Shown here: one piece after another, positions 1-8,123 of the stretch | Layout of the letters: each line of letters starts with the position of its first letter | How positions within the stretch are numbered: the first letter of the stretch is position 1 | Assembly: GCF_014395975.1 (NCBI RefSeq) | Contig: NZ_CP060714.1 | Location: 3,038,001 to 3,102,000, forward strand | DNA: 64,000 nucleotides | Direction of reading: 5' to 3' | Origin: Diaphorobacter ruginosibacter | GTDB lineage: Bacteria; Pseudomonadota; Gammaproteobacteria; Burkholderiales; Burkholderiaceae_C | The notes under the pieces: model-generated | What the model saw: only the letters and a program-made list of their open reading frames with translations | Databases searched by the model: none | What the model was told of the DNA's origin: nothing | Made by a program: the position numbers and the translations under genes

Positions 1-538
1 CCTTCAGTCCGTTGAAGTCAGGAGTGCTATAGATCACCTGGTTCGACCATCCGGTATCGGAGGGATTGGTACCCTTCCAGCCCGATGCGTTGAACAGCGA
101 TACGTTCTGGTGCAGCACCAGAGGCGAGAACGTGAATGAGTCGCCATAGGGGTTGAACAGAATGGTGGGCAGGAAGTTGGGTGCAACGCTGCGGCCCAGC
201 AACACGCGGCCAAAGCCGCCGCTCAGCGCCAGATAGGCATCCCGCGAAAAGAACGGGTCGCCATCGAAGCGGCCGGGCGTGCCGGTGTCGCCACGGAAAA
301 ATGCATTCAACGCGAACTCGGCCTTCAGGCCGCCTCCCAGGTCTTCGCTACCCTGGAATCCAAACCACGAGGTGGTCATGCCGCCGCTGTTGACAGCATG
401 GGTGCGGCCGCTGTCTCCGGGTTTTTTCATCGAGCCGATATACATGTCCGCCAGGCCCGTGATCCGCACGTTCGATTGCGCTTGCGCAGCACTGGCACAC
501 GCCGCAGCGGCGGCCAGCACTAGCAGAGTCTTTTTCAT
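1..538 (-). CDS. Gram-negative porin, N-terminal part (cut by window edge)
   Basis: The frame starts with ATG at 538 and stays open to base 1, so about 179 N-terminal residues are visible. It begins MKKTLLVLAAAAACASAAQA, a clear Sec signal peptide, followed by SNVRITGLADMYIGSM, the usual first strand of betaproteobacterial trimeric porins (Porin_4/OmpC-like). The next segments (GMTTSWFGFQGSEDLGGGLKA, then FFSRDAYLALSGGFGRVLLGR) are the conserved strands that follow in this family. The mature protein should form an outer-membrane beta-barrel for diffusion of small solutes. The C-terminal half is outside the window, so specificity cannot be judged. It is transcribed leftwards, away from the MocR-type regulator, with about 530 bp between them. 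Confidence 0.9.
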   Translation of the reverse strand, partial: MKKTLLVLAAAAACASAAQAQSNVRITGLADMYIGSMKKPGDSGRTHAVNSGGMTTSWFGFQGSEDLGGGLKAEFALNAFFRGDTGTPGRFDGDPFFSRDAYLALSGGFGRVLLGRSVAPNFLPTILFNPYGDSFTFSPLVLHQNVSLFNASGWKGTNPSDTGWSNQVIYSTPDFNGLK

Positions 539-1069
539 ACCCATCCTTTGTTATGCATGTGGAATGTGATCGGGTCTGGTACCGGTGTACTACCCGTATC
601 ACGAGTCACTTTGCATGACGATGGAACACGCCTTTCATAGAAGTTACCCAAGTGTTGCTTCAAGACCGCAATCGAATCCGACGGGCCGGTTTGCCTGCCG
701 GACACCTTTTTGCGCGCCCTGCCCTGCGCCATCGACAGGCTCGCAATTTTCCGGTCGTGCCTACATCACACACGGAACGAGGAAGCGATGAATCCCATTG
801 AAATAGCACGCCGATGAACCAGGCCCAGGCTTTGCGCGGCGGTACCCCCTCGTTGCTGGCAACCAAGGTGGTGCATGCAACCCTGTCTGTGGATGGCCGT
901 GCGGCAGGCATCGGAAGGAGTCGGGCTGTTCCTGGATATGTCGGTGCCGTGCGCGCACACGGTGCGGCAGCGTGGCTTTGCATAACGGTTATTCCACCAT
1001 GGAATTGCAATGCAGCGAGGCGATATGGTTGCAGCGGGGTGGTTCCCGGTTTGGCCCATCTGTATGCCT
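539..1069. other. Intergenic region between porin and MocR-type regulator
   Basis: About 530 bp with no supported gene. The open frames here are short and carry no recognisable domain or ribosome-binding site. It should hold the porin promoter near 540-700 (minus strand) and the 3' end of the regulator transcript. No clear operator, hairpin or RNA gene was seen. Confidence 0.5.
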
Positions 1070-2566
1070 TCATCGGCCCCGGAACTGCGCCAGCAGGTGA
1101 CCCAGGATCTTCCAGGCCTTGGGTTGCTCCACCATGGGAACGGGAATACGCAGCATGCTGCCTGCCGCCTGGCGTGGCGAGAACAACAGGCCCGGCGCCA
1201 GCAACAGGCCCTGCGCCGCAGCGTGACGGGCCAGCACCTCCGAGTCCATGCCGCAATCCACCCAGGCGAACATGCCGGCCTGCGGTTCGTGCTGCGCACG
1301 GCAGTCAAGGTTTTCCAGCATACGCAGGCAACGGTTGCGCGCGCGGTCCACGCGCTCGCGCAGGCGATCCACGTGCTTGCGGTACTGGCCATCGGCGAGT
1401 ACGCGGTGCACGACCTGTTCGCCCGGAAGTGCCGTGGTCAGGCCGCCCAGTAGTTTCAGATCGGTCAACCGCCGGATCAGGTCCCCATGGGCTGCCACAT
1501 AACCTACGCGCAGGCTGCCAGCCAGCGTCTTGGAATAGCCGCCCACCAGCAGCACGCGTTGCAAACGGTCCATGGCGGCCAGGCGCACGGGCACGCCTGG
1601 CAGGAAGTCAGAATAGGTATCGTCCTCCGCCAGATAGAAGTCATGGCGCTCGGCAATGCGCAGCACCTCGTGTGCCACCCCGGCAGACAGGGTCTGCCCC
1701 GTGGGGTTGTGCACGGCGGTGTTCAGGATGAACAGGCGGGGCTGATGCTGGCGGGCCAGCCGCTCCAGGGCCTCCACGTCGGGGCCACCGGGCAGACGGG
1801 GCACGCCGACCACGTTCACACCCAGGGCATTGAGCCGGCCGAAGACCAGGAACCAGCCGGGGTCCTCGACCAGGACCGTGTCGCCGGCGCGCACCAGGCT
1901 GCGCACAATCAGATCCAGCCCCTGCGTGGCCCCGGACACGGTCATCAGGTGGTCCTCTGGGTGGGCAGGCACGTCCTGGGCCTGCAGCACGGAGGCGATC
2001 TGCTGGCGCAGCGGCAGGTAGCCCTGGGGCACGCCATAGGTCAACAGTCCGTGCCCCTTGCCGCGGCCCACGGCGCGCAGGGCCGAAGCGAGCATCTCCT
2101 GGTCCAGCCAGTCCGGTGGCAGCATGCCCGCGCTGCCTGAATGCTCCGTGCCATCACGGAACATGCTGCGCAACAGATACGCCGTGTCGAAGGCCGCTCC
2201 CTGCTCAAGGGTTGGCAAGACATCGCTGACGCGGGGCACCATCTGGGTCGCACGCTGGGCGCTGACGAAGACACCCGATCCACGCCGAGAATGCACCAGC
2301 CCCTGTGCAGCCAGCCGGTCGTAGGCCTGGACGACGGTGTCACGACTGACGCCCGTCTCCTGTGCCAGCACGCGTACCGAAGGCAGGCGCGAGCCGGCGC
2401 GCAGCCCATGATGACGGATCAGGCCACCGTAGTGGTCCACCAGTTGCTCTACCAGCGAAAGGCCCGAGGATCGCAGCGGGCGCCAGGGCGCCACGGCCTT
2501 GAAGGCGGTGCCAGAGGGGTGAACGGCAGCGTTGGCGTCGGCCGCCGGAACAAGTGTCAGGGTCAT
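1070..2566 (-). CDS. MocR/GntR-type PLP-dependent transcriptional regulator
   Basis: A 498-residue protein with the two-domain MocR architecture. Residues about 35-105 form a GntR winged helix (GSRLPSVRVLAQETGVSRDTVVQAYDRLAAQG), and residues about 150-490 form a fold-type I aminotransferase domain. HNPTGQTLS and the DDTYSDF region are typical of that fold, and GGYSKTLAGSLRVGYV contains the lysine expected to hold pyridoxal phosphate. MocR proteins bind DNA through the N-terminal domain and sense PLP or amino-compound ligands through the other. The gene is divergent from a LysE-family exporter, the usual arrangement for local control of export. Length is normal for the family, and the ligand cannot be told from sequence. 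Confidence 0.93.
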   Translation of the reverse strand: MTLTLVPAADANAAVHPSGTAFKAVAPWRPLRSSGLSLVEQLVDHYGGLIRHHGLRAGSRLPSVRVLAQETGVSRDTVVQAYDRLAAQGLVHSRRGSGVFVSAQRATQMVPRVSDVLPTLEQGAAFDTAYLLRSMFRDGTEHSGSAGMLPPDWLDQEMLASALRAVGRGKGHGLLTYGVPQGYLPLRQQIASVLQAQDVPAHPEDHLMTVSGATQGLDLIVRSLVRAGDTVLVEDPGWFLVFGRLNALGVNVVGVPRLPGGPDVEALERLARQHQPRLFILNTAVHNPTGQTLSAGVAHEVLRIAERHDFYLAEDDTYSDFLPGVPVRLAAMDRLQRVLLVGGYSKTLAGSLRVGYVAAHGDLIRRLTDLKLLGGLTTALPGEQVVHRVLADGQYRKHVDRLRERVDRARNRCLRMLENLDCRAQHEPQAGMFAWVDCGMDSEVLARHAAAQGLLLAPGLLFSPRQAAGSMLRIPVPMVEQPKAWKILGHLLAQFRGR

Positions 2567-2601
2567 GCGAGCAGGCCAGTTAGCAAATCAATCCGGCAAA
2601 G

Positions 2602-2617
2602 TGTACCGCTACTGTAC
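2602..2617. promoter_or_regulatory. Candidate MocR operator: direct TGTAC repeats
   Basis: The divergent 138-bp gap between the MocR-type gene and the LysE-type gene contains two direct copies of TGTAC (2602-2606 and 2613-2617), 11 bp apart, about one helical turn. MocR-family regulators often bind direct repeats in the divergent promoter region. This is positional inference only. Confidence 0.3.
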
Positions 2618-2704
2618 TGATCTCTGCAATTAGCATGGACCGACGGCGCCGCGGCTCGCGACATGCGCGGACAGGGCGCCGGATTTGCTTCATGCCCGTT
2701 GACC

Positions 2705-3325
2705 ATGCCTGACCATCTTGCCCCCACCTCGTTCCTGCTGCCGCTGGCCATGTTCGCCTTCGTCAGCTCCGTCACACCCGGCCCCAACAATGTGATGCTG
2801 ACGGCCTCGGGTGCCAGCTTCGGCTACCGCCGCACGGTGCCCCACATGCTGGGCATCACCCTGGGCGTGGTCGTCATGGTGCTGCTGGTAGGTGTCGGCC
2901 TGGGCGCAGTCTTCGAACAGTTGCCGGTGATCTACACCGCGCTCAAGTACCTGGGCGCGGCCTATCTGGTCTGGCTGGCCTGGAAGATCGCGGGCAGCGC
3001 AGGCATGGACGGTAGCAGTGCAAGCACCAAACCCTTCGGTTTCTGGCAGGCGGCGGCATTCCAGTGGGTGAATCCCAAGGCCTGGGTCATGGCCATCGGT
3101 GTCATTGCCACCTATACACCGCGCGAGAACTTCTTCGCCAATCTGGTTCTGGCCGCCTTGGTGCTGGGCGTGGTCAACTACCCCAGCATCAGCATCTGGA
3201 CCTTGTTCGGCAGCGCCGTAGGGCGTGCGCTGCATTCACCCCAGGCGTTGCGCCGCTTCAACTGGTGCATGGCCGGCCTGCTGCTGCTGTCCCTGTACCC
3301 CGTGCTGGTCGACTCAAGCGCCTGA
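2705..3325 (+). CDS. LysE/RhtB-family amino-acid exporter
   Basis: A 206-residue inner-membrane protein with about six hydrophobic helices. The family signature FVSSVTPGPNNVMLTASGASFGYRRTVPH lies near the N-terminus; the PGPN motif in the first helix region is diagnostic for LysE/RhtB exporters. A second conserved segment, FQWVNPKAWVMAIG, lies in the middle (NPK motif). I chose ATG 2705 (MPDHLAP), which puts the first helix at the normal distance. The in-frame upstream start at 2663 would add 14 residues not usual in the family. It probably exports an amino acid or related metabolite out of the cytoplasm. The divergent MocR-type gene is the likely regulator. Confidence 0.92.
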   Translation: MPDHLAPTSFLLPLAMFAFVSSVTPGPNNVMLTASGASFGYRRTVPHMLGITLGVVVMVLLVGVGLGAVFEQLPVIYTALKYLGAAYLVWLAWKIAGSAGMDGSSASTKPFGFWQAAAFQWVNPKAWVMAIGVIATYTPRENFFANLVLAALVLGVVNYPSISIWTLFGSAVGRALHSPQALRRFNWCMAGLLLLSLYPVLVDSSA

Positions 3326-3536
3326 GCCCAGTTCATGCATGTGCAAGGCATGACATACGCACCGGGAATCCAGGCTGCGGCTTGGCATGAAGATGATTCG
3401 AGCAGGTCAGAGATTTGCGCCAGCGCGGCAGCGAGCCAACACGCGGATCCAGTCCCATGCGCTGACTCGCGGTTTGCTCTCTGGCACTGCAGGCGCGCCA
3501 TCATCGAGGAGAGAGACCCACTGGTGTCCTGCTCCC

Positions 3537-4266
3537 CTACAGAAGCCGCAAGCCTGCGGCCTCTTCCATACGCTGCGTGTCCAGTTGGGCCGGCCTGGGC
3601 AGCCCGCCGATGATGGCCGGCAGCACACTCGCGTCACGCCCGGCGGAAACTGCCTGCTCTTCCGTGGCGCCCGCCTTGCTCGCGAGCTCGCGCGCAGTGC
3701 CAGCAGCATCGCCGCCGGCCATGGCCGCGCCTGCCACAGCTCCGCCAGCCTGCCCTGCCCTGCGCGCGCGTCACGGCATTGGCGTCAGCGCCCACCCCGC
3801 GCGAGCGCACCTCCACCCTTGACCGCCGCGCCCGGAACGACAAAAGAACCAACGGCCTGACCCGCGGCCAACACGGGGTGTTAACGACATAGTTGCCAAT
3901 AGCGGCGACCTCATCGCCCACGCCCTTGGCGTTCTCCATCTCGGTGCGGAATTTCTGCTTCCCCGCCTTGATCAGAACAGACTGCGTCGATTCACCGTCC
4001 TCGACGATATTCTTGTCCACGAACTTCGACAAGGAGTTGCCTGGGAGGAGAAAGTTGGCCGCAGAGGACAGGCCACCCGCGGCCGCGTTGGCCACCTCGA
4101 TGACCGTGTCGTTGAGAGCTGCGCCGATTGAACGCGACCTGGATTCCGCTGGCGGAGAAAAAGCATCCTCGTACGAGAAGGTCTGCTTCTCAACCGGAGT
4201 GTTGCTCTTCGGCTTGGATGGAGATGGCCCGAAGGCTTCTTCGTAGGAAAAGGAACGGTTTGCCAT
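3537..4266 (-). pseudogene. Phage virion-associated large protein, N-terminal remnant, frameshifted
   Basis: The frame opens at 4266 with two copies of a short motif (RSFSYEEAFG and QTFSYEDAFS), then an Ala/Gly-rich helical stretch (ALNDTVIEVANAAAGGLSSAANFLLPGNSLSKFVD) and EVAAIGNYVV. After about 3890 the composition turns into Arg-rich nonsense, while sensible sequence (MAGGDAAGTARELASKAGATEEQA, then LPAIIGGLPRP) continues in another frame down to a stop at 3537. This looks like the N-terminus of a very large podovirus internal virion or injected protein whose body has been lost. At least one frameshift is required. The assignment to a phage protein rests on style and on the neighbouring phage-type gene at 9.7-11.2 kb, not on a named domain. 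Confidence 0.6.
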
Positions 4267-4320
4267 ACCCCCACTGCGCGGTCAATGGCTCAGGGGTCGA
4301 ACCCTAGAAGGGAGCTGCTG

Positions 4321-4734
4321 TCAATTCTGATGGTGGAACGGGTCGCGCCAGGTTTCAACCATCGACGTGCTTGGTTGAATAGCAATGTTGTCTGAGCCTA
4401 TATCTTTTCTGGCAAGCCAAGATCTCACGCTGTCAGGCGTGCCAAATCGCCCATGAACGATGACCACGACATCACGCTGTTCATCCAGATAGACACCTAG
4501 AATTTGTTTCTCAGCCCATGCATCGACAGAGTGATCAATCTTGTCTTTTAACTTGCGCAGCTCAATGACGCGTGACAGTGATGGCGAGTTGCTTGTGGCA
4601 ACGCGGACTCCGCCCCCATTCGCGAAAGCAGCTGAGAAGACGAGGCAATACAGTAACAGTCCAATCGCCCACCTGCGCGCATGCTTGAGGGCCTGCTTCC
4701 AATCGACGGCTGGGTTTCCTGTGAGCTGGATCAT
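4321..4734 (-). CDS. Hypothetical protein with one N-terminal membrane segment
   Basis: A 137-residue protein starting at MIQLTGNPAVDWKQ (ATG 4734). An in-frame ATG at 4770 lies inside a terminator-like hairpin and is less likely. Residues about 20-38 (RWAIGLLLYCLVFSAAFA) form a membrane anchor or signal peptide. The rest is soluble, with a small mixed domain (ILGVYLDEQRDVVVIVHGRFGTPDSVRSWLARKDIG). I do not recognise the family. It sits inside the prophage remnant, upstream of the virion-protein remnant on the same strand, so it may be a phage accessory gene. Confidence 0.55.
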   Translation of the reverse strand: MIQLTGNPAVDWKQALKHARRWAIGLLLYCLVFSAAFANGGGVRVATSNSPSLSRVIELRKLKDKIDHSVDAWAEKQILGVYLDEQRDVVVIVHGRFGTPDSVRSWLARKDIGSDNIAIQPSTSMVETWRDPFHHQN

Positions 4735-4762
4735 GGGCGGATGGTACGACGGGCCCAAAAGA

Positions 4763-4784
4763 AACGCCACCCGGAGGTGGCGAA
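4763..4784 (-). terminator. Intrinsic terminator (minus strand)
   Basis: A 7-bp GC-rich stem (CGCCACC, 4765-4771, pairing with GGTGGCG, 4776-4782) around a 4-nt loop. On the minus strand it is followed by a T-rich stretch. A short minus-strand frame (4925 to 4731) reads across it and is not convincing as a gene, so the transcript it ends is unclear. Confidence 0.5.
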
Positions 4785-4924
4785 AGAAGGGTTGTTTTCA
4801 TCTACCCTCGGTGCATCGTACAGCACTCCGCGAAAGCCCACCAGAAGGCCAATTTTGTAGTGGTCAAACGTTCCTCTGATAGCCTTCAGATCCGACCAAT
4901 AAACGATCACATACATCCAGAACA

Positions 4925-5467
4925 ATGAACTTGGAGTTCAAGCGACTCACCGAAGTCGATCTACAGAACATCATCGCACTCAACAACCACCCAGAAGTGC
5001 TGCGCCAAATGCCTCTTGGCAGTCCCAACTTTGACGAGGCAAAGGCCAAAGAATGGGTCTGTCAGAAGGATGCCCAATGGGAGCAACACGGCTACGGTCC
5101 CTGGGCATTTGTAATTGATGAGCAGTTTGCAGGTTGGGGAGGCCTGCAGCACGAGGATGGTGATGCCGATCTTGCGCTGGTGCTCCATCCGCGCTTCTGG
5201 GGATGTGGCAAGGCCATCTATCAAGAGATCATCAAACGTGCTTTCACCAGCATGCAGATGGACTCCATCACAATCCTTCTCCCAACCACCAGAAGCAAAA
5301 CAAAAGGGGTTATCAGACTGGGGTTTGAACCCGATGGTGAAGTTGACGTTGAGGGCATTCGCTTCCGGCGCTTTCGTCTCCACGCGGAAAAAAGCCGCCC
5401 GAAGGCGGCTCTCAGATCAGCCCTGACGACGTCGGCTTCGCGCCAGCCCGAACATCGCCAGCAGTGA
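4925..5467 (+). CDS. GNAT-family N-acetyltransferase
   Basis: A 180-residue protein with the GNAT pattern: N-terminal LEFKRLTEVDLQNIIALNNHPEV, the central strand pair PWAFVIDEQFAGWGGLQHEDGDADLALVLHPRFWGCGKAIYQEIIKRAF (acetyl-CoA binding region, with WGCGKA standing where Q/RxxGxG/A is expected), and a C-terminal LGFEPDGEV strand. It should transfer an acetyl group from acetyl-CoA to an amine; the substrate is unknown. The last 35 residues (after about RRFRLHAEK) are encoded across the terminator hairpin of the convergent CTERM gene and look unlike a GNAT, so the original C-terminus may have been replaced during an insertion. Confidence 0.75.
   Translation: MNLEFKRLTEVDLQNIIALNNHPEVLRQMPLGSPNFDEAKAKEWVCQKDAQWEQHGYGPWAFVIDEQFAGWGGLQHEDGDADLALVLHPRFWGCGKAIYQEIIKRAFTSMQMDSITILLPTTRSKTKGVIRLGFEPDGEVDVEGIRFRRFRLHAEKSRPKAALRSALTTSASRQPEHRQQ
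5387..5410 (-). terminator. Intrinsic terminator of the CTERM gene at 5417
   Basis: A 7-bp perfect stem (AGCCGCC pairing with GGCGGCT) with a CGAA tetraloop, followed on the minus strand by six Ts. It lies 7 bp after the stop of the minus-strand gene and within the 3' end of the GNAT on the plus strand. Confidence 0.85.
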
Positions 5468-6970
5468 AGACAGAGCGATCACGCCCCATTCGCCGAGGGT
5501 CGGCACTGGTGTCGGAGCGGCCACCACAGGCGCGGCAGCCACGGTGATGCTGAAGCTCTGCGTGACGCTGTGCACGGCGGCCTTGGCCATCGCAGACTGC
5601 GGCTGGAGCGTGCTGTCCTCGATCGTGACGCTGAATGTGCTGGTCTGTGCCTTGGTCGGCTTGCCGGTGATGGCGCCAGTCGCCGGGTTCAGGGTCAGCC
5701 CTTCAGGCAGGTCACCGGTGAGCGTGAACGAGTACGGCGACACGCCACCCGCGACAACGATGCTCGCGTTGTAGGCTTGGCCAACCTGCCCGCCTGGCAG
5801 GGCCTGGGTGGTCACGGTCAGGTCGAGCGGATCCACGACGATGGTGAACTGGGCTCTCTTGACTTGACCTGCGTCATCCGTGACTGTGACGGTGAACTGC
5901 GACGTGCCCGCAACTGTCGGTGTTCCGCTGATGATGCCGGTTGCCGGGTCGATCGTCAGGTCGCCAGGAAGGCCCGTGGCCGACCAGGCGTAGGGGGCAA
6001 CACCTCCCGCGGCCTGCAGCGCCAAGCTGTATGGCTGGTTGATTCGGCCGGTCGGCAGCGTTCCAGGATCCGTAATGGCTGGTGCAGAGATTGGCGTGAC
6101 ACTCACTGGAGCAGAGGCAGGTCCAGTAATGTCACCCTGATTGGTGGCGGTTGCTGCACAATCGTATGTTGTACCGTTCGTCAGGCCTGTGACAGTGATT
6201 GGGCCACTAGCGCCTGTGGCAGATACTGTTGAACCACCACCTTGTGATGTGCAACTTACAGCGTAGTGCTTAAGAGGATAAGCACCTGAATCCGCGAGAC
6301 TCACGCTGAATATTGCTTGATTGTCACTGCGGGAATCAAGGGTGAGGCTAGGCGCCACGGGCGGATTCGTATAGACAATCGTTGCAGTGAAGGCAAGCGG
6401 GGAATTAATGGGATTCCATGAGCTATTAGTCCATGTGCCTTGAGAATTTAAGAGGAAAAACGAATCGCCACCTGTATAGGCAGATTGATTTGCAACCCCC
6501 CACCAGAAGGCAGATTCTGGTTGATTGGCTAATCCCACCAAGCTGCCAAACAACACATATTGCTTACCTGGTATTAGACCTACCTCCAGCCCCGTGACCT
6601 CGTGAGTTTCAGTACGTTCAACTGCCTGGGTTCTCTGCTCCGGGCTGGTATATAGTGCTTGGCCGACCGCACTGCGATTGACTGCATCCCACTCATAAAC
6701 ATAGAGCTTGAGGGGGAATGCGACTCCCCGAGGATTGAGGCGAAATCCAAAGCCCTGCAATACAGATGCCTGGGTGGGGGCCGTGATCGTTTGACCAATG
6801 GTCTGAACATCTGGAAATCCCATCGCTCCAAACCAGAAGTTTCCAGGCCAGTTGGATACCGTATCGATGCTCTGTGCCTTGACTGGCGCTGCCAGCATTC
6901 CTAGCGAAAGGAAAGCCGTGAGAGCTGAAATCAAGGAGGCGCGGATGTTACGTGAGATTGTGTTCGGCAT
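5417..6970 (-). CDS. Secreted IPTL-CTERM protein with putative-Ig (He_PIG) domains
   Basis: 517 residues from ATG 6970 (MPNTISRNIRASLISAL); an upstream in-frame start at 7054 has no signal-peptide logic. The signal peptide runs to about residue 30 (APVKAQ). Next comes a roughly 170-residue domain resembling PEP-CTERM-type wrapping domains (FRLNPRGVAFPLKLYVYEWD), then a fibronectin-III-like segment, then two He_PIG repeats with the typical phrases GLPGDLTIDPATGIISGTPT and GDLPEGLTLNPATGAITGKPT. The C-terminus is VPTLGEWGVIALSSLLAMFGLARSRRRQG in layout: VPTLGEWG motif, hydrophobic helix, Arg cluster. This is the IPTL-CTERM exosortase sorting signal. The protein should be exported, cleaved and displayed at the surface. 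It lies within the prophage remnant, so it may be an insertion or a moron gene. Confidence 0.9.
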   Translation of the reverse strand: MPNTISRNIRASLISALTAFLSLGMLAAPVKAQSIDTVSNWPGNFWFGAMGFPDVQTIGQTITAPTQASVLQGFGFRLNPRGVAFPLKLYVYEWDAVNRSAVGQALYTSPEQRTQAVERTETHEVTGLEVGLIPGKQYVLFGSLVGLANQPESAFWWGVANQSAYTGGDSFFLLNSQGTWTNSSWNPINSPLAFTATIVYTNPPVAPSLTLDSRSDNQAIFSVSLADSGAYPLKHYAVSCTSQGGGSTVSATGASGPITVTGLTNGTTYDCAATATNQGDITGPASAPVSVTPISAPAITDPGTLPTGRINQPYSLALQAAGGVAPYAWSATGLPGDLTIDPATGIISGTPTVAGTSQFTVTVTDDAGQVKRAQFTIVVDPLDLTVTTQALPGGQVGQAYNASIVVAGGVSPYSFTLTGDLPEGLTLNPATGAITGKPTKAQTSTFSVTIEDSTLQPQSAMAKAAVHSVTQSFSITVAAAPVVAAPTPVPTLGEWGVIALSSLLAMFGLARSRRRQG

Positions 6971-7057
6971 AGTTGCGAACAGTAACGCATTGTCAACCAG
7001 GATGCCATAGTACAAAAAGACTAGGCGAAAACCCTGCCCCACCGCCAAGCCCACGCG

Positions 7058-7083
7058 TGAAAAAGCCCTCGCGGGGAGGGCTG
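7058..7083 (-). terminator. Intrinsic terminator of the secreted protein at 7096
   Basis: A stem of AGCCCTC with GAGGGCT (7064-7070 with 7076-7082) and a 5-nt loop, followed by five Ts on the minus strand. It lies just past the stop of the minus-strand gene. Confidence 0.8.
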
Positions 7084-7095
7084 GGATTAGAAGTC

Positions 7096-8025
7096 TCAGT
7101 TTGTTCTAATCATCCATAACGCCCCAATTTTAGCAGCGACCCATCCCTTTTTTCCACCAATCTCACCTGACTCAGTTTGAACACCATAGGATTCCAGCAA
7201 ATAATTATCAGGATTCGTACTGAATCCAAACCCATGCGTACTGGAGTTTGCATCGTTAATTAAATTTACAACATTACTACGGGATACACAAGCGCTCATC
7301 CAGTTGAGACTCGGAACGGTTCCGGTTAAAGAATTACTACTAGCAGACCGTTTGGTCACAAAGTTTGAGCCACTTCCGAAATAGGTGCCATACATATAAC
7401 TATATGTATTGCTATCGTACCCAACATATCCTTCGGTCGTTACCACCTCACGATTGTCCCAAGCAGTTATAAGCAGTGAGAATCTCTTGTCAGTTACTTT
7501 ATCAATCAGATAGAGTGACGCAACAATATAGAGTGCCGCACCTTCCGTATAGTACTGCGGGACACTCAAATCAAATGAAATACAGACATTTGGATCACCA
7601 CCCAGAGATGAAGACCACGGATACAGATTAGTGCCTGCTCGGCCGTATCCGATATTTTTGATTGCAGTATTTGCGGGGCCAGTGAATCCATTAAGCATCA
7701 CCCCAACATACTCACCCTTCATCTGAACTGAGGTTGAACCATATGTATTTACACCACTCGCTGCTCCAGACTGATATGTAGATAGCGGCGCACCTACATT
7801 AAACCCCGTAAAGTCGGAAATAGCCCAGCCACCGAACGAATTAGTGATGTCACCAACACCGTATGAATAAATACCCAGAACATTTCCTGTCGCAACATCA
7901 GAAAAAACTTTCCCCGAAACACCAGAAAATACAGGCTGTGCAAAGTAAACAGTGTCAGCCTTAACCACAAAAGGTGTTAAAAAGGACATAATAAACAAGG
8001 CTGAAACTATAATTTTTAATTTCAT
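7096..8025 (-). CDS. Secreted protein of unknown function
   Basis: 309 residues from ATG 8025. GGAGA (8031-8035) sits five bases upstream and decides this start over in-frame ATGs at 8031 and 8037. The signal peptide MKLKIIVSALFIMSFLTPFV ends at about KADTVYFAQ. The mature part is Ser/Tyr/Gly-rich and beta-like (SGVSGKVFSDVATGNVLGIYSYGVGDITNSFGGWAISDFTG), with two cysteines (NVCISFDLS, MSACVSRSN) that could form a disulfide. There is no CTERM tail and no domain that I recognise. Base composition is distinctly AT-rich compared with its neighbours, suggesting acquisition. It has its own terminator at 7058-7083. Confidence 0.7.
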   Translation of the reverse strand: MKLKIIVSALFIMSFLTPFVVKADTVYFAQPVFSGVSGKVFSDVATGNVLGIYSYGVGDITNSFGGWAISDFTGFNVGAPLSTYQSGAASGVNTYGSTSVQMKGEYVGVMLNGFTGPANTAIKNIGYGRAGTNLYPWSSSLGGDPNVCISFDLSVPQYYTEGAALYIVASLYLIDKVTDKRFSLLITAWDNREVVTTEGYVGYDSNTYSYMYGTYFGSGSNFVTKRSASSNSLTGTVPSLNWMSACVSRSNVVNLINDANSSTHGFGFSTNPDNYLLESYGVQTESGEIGGKKGWVAAKIGALWMIRTN

Positions 8026-8123
8026 GCTCATCTCCAAAAAATATTTAGACCATCTCAGAAAGAGTGTTGACTCAATTAACAGTCGATGACTTCTTAACTT
8101 TATTAACTTTTGCCAACATCGGA

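Noticed and set aside
814..2140. Plus-strand frames of 147-305 codons over the MocR-type gene
   Set aside because: Antisense shadows; the minus strand carries a full GntR-aminotransferase protein.
4731..4925. Minus-strand 64-codon frame upstream of the small membrane-anchored protein
   Set aside because: It reads through a terminator hairpin, and its start overlaps the divergent GNAT start. No family resemblance.
6971..7057. Sigma-54-like TGGCA...TTGA upstream of the CTERM gene at 5417
   Set aside because: The -12 element lacks the essential GC, and no comparable site was found before the other CTERM genes.
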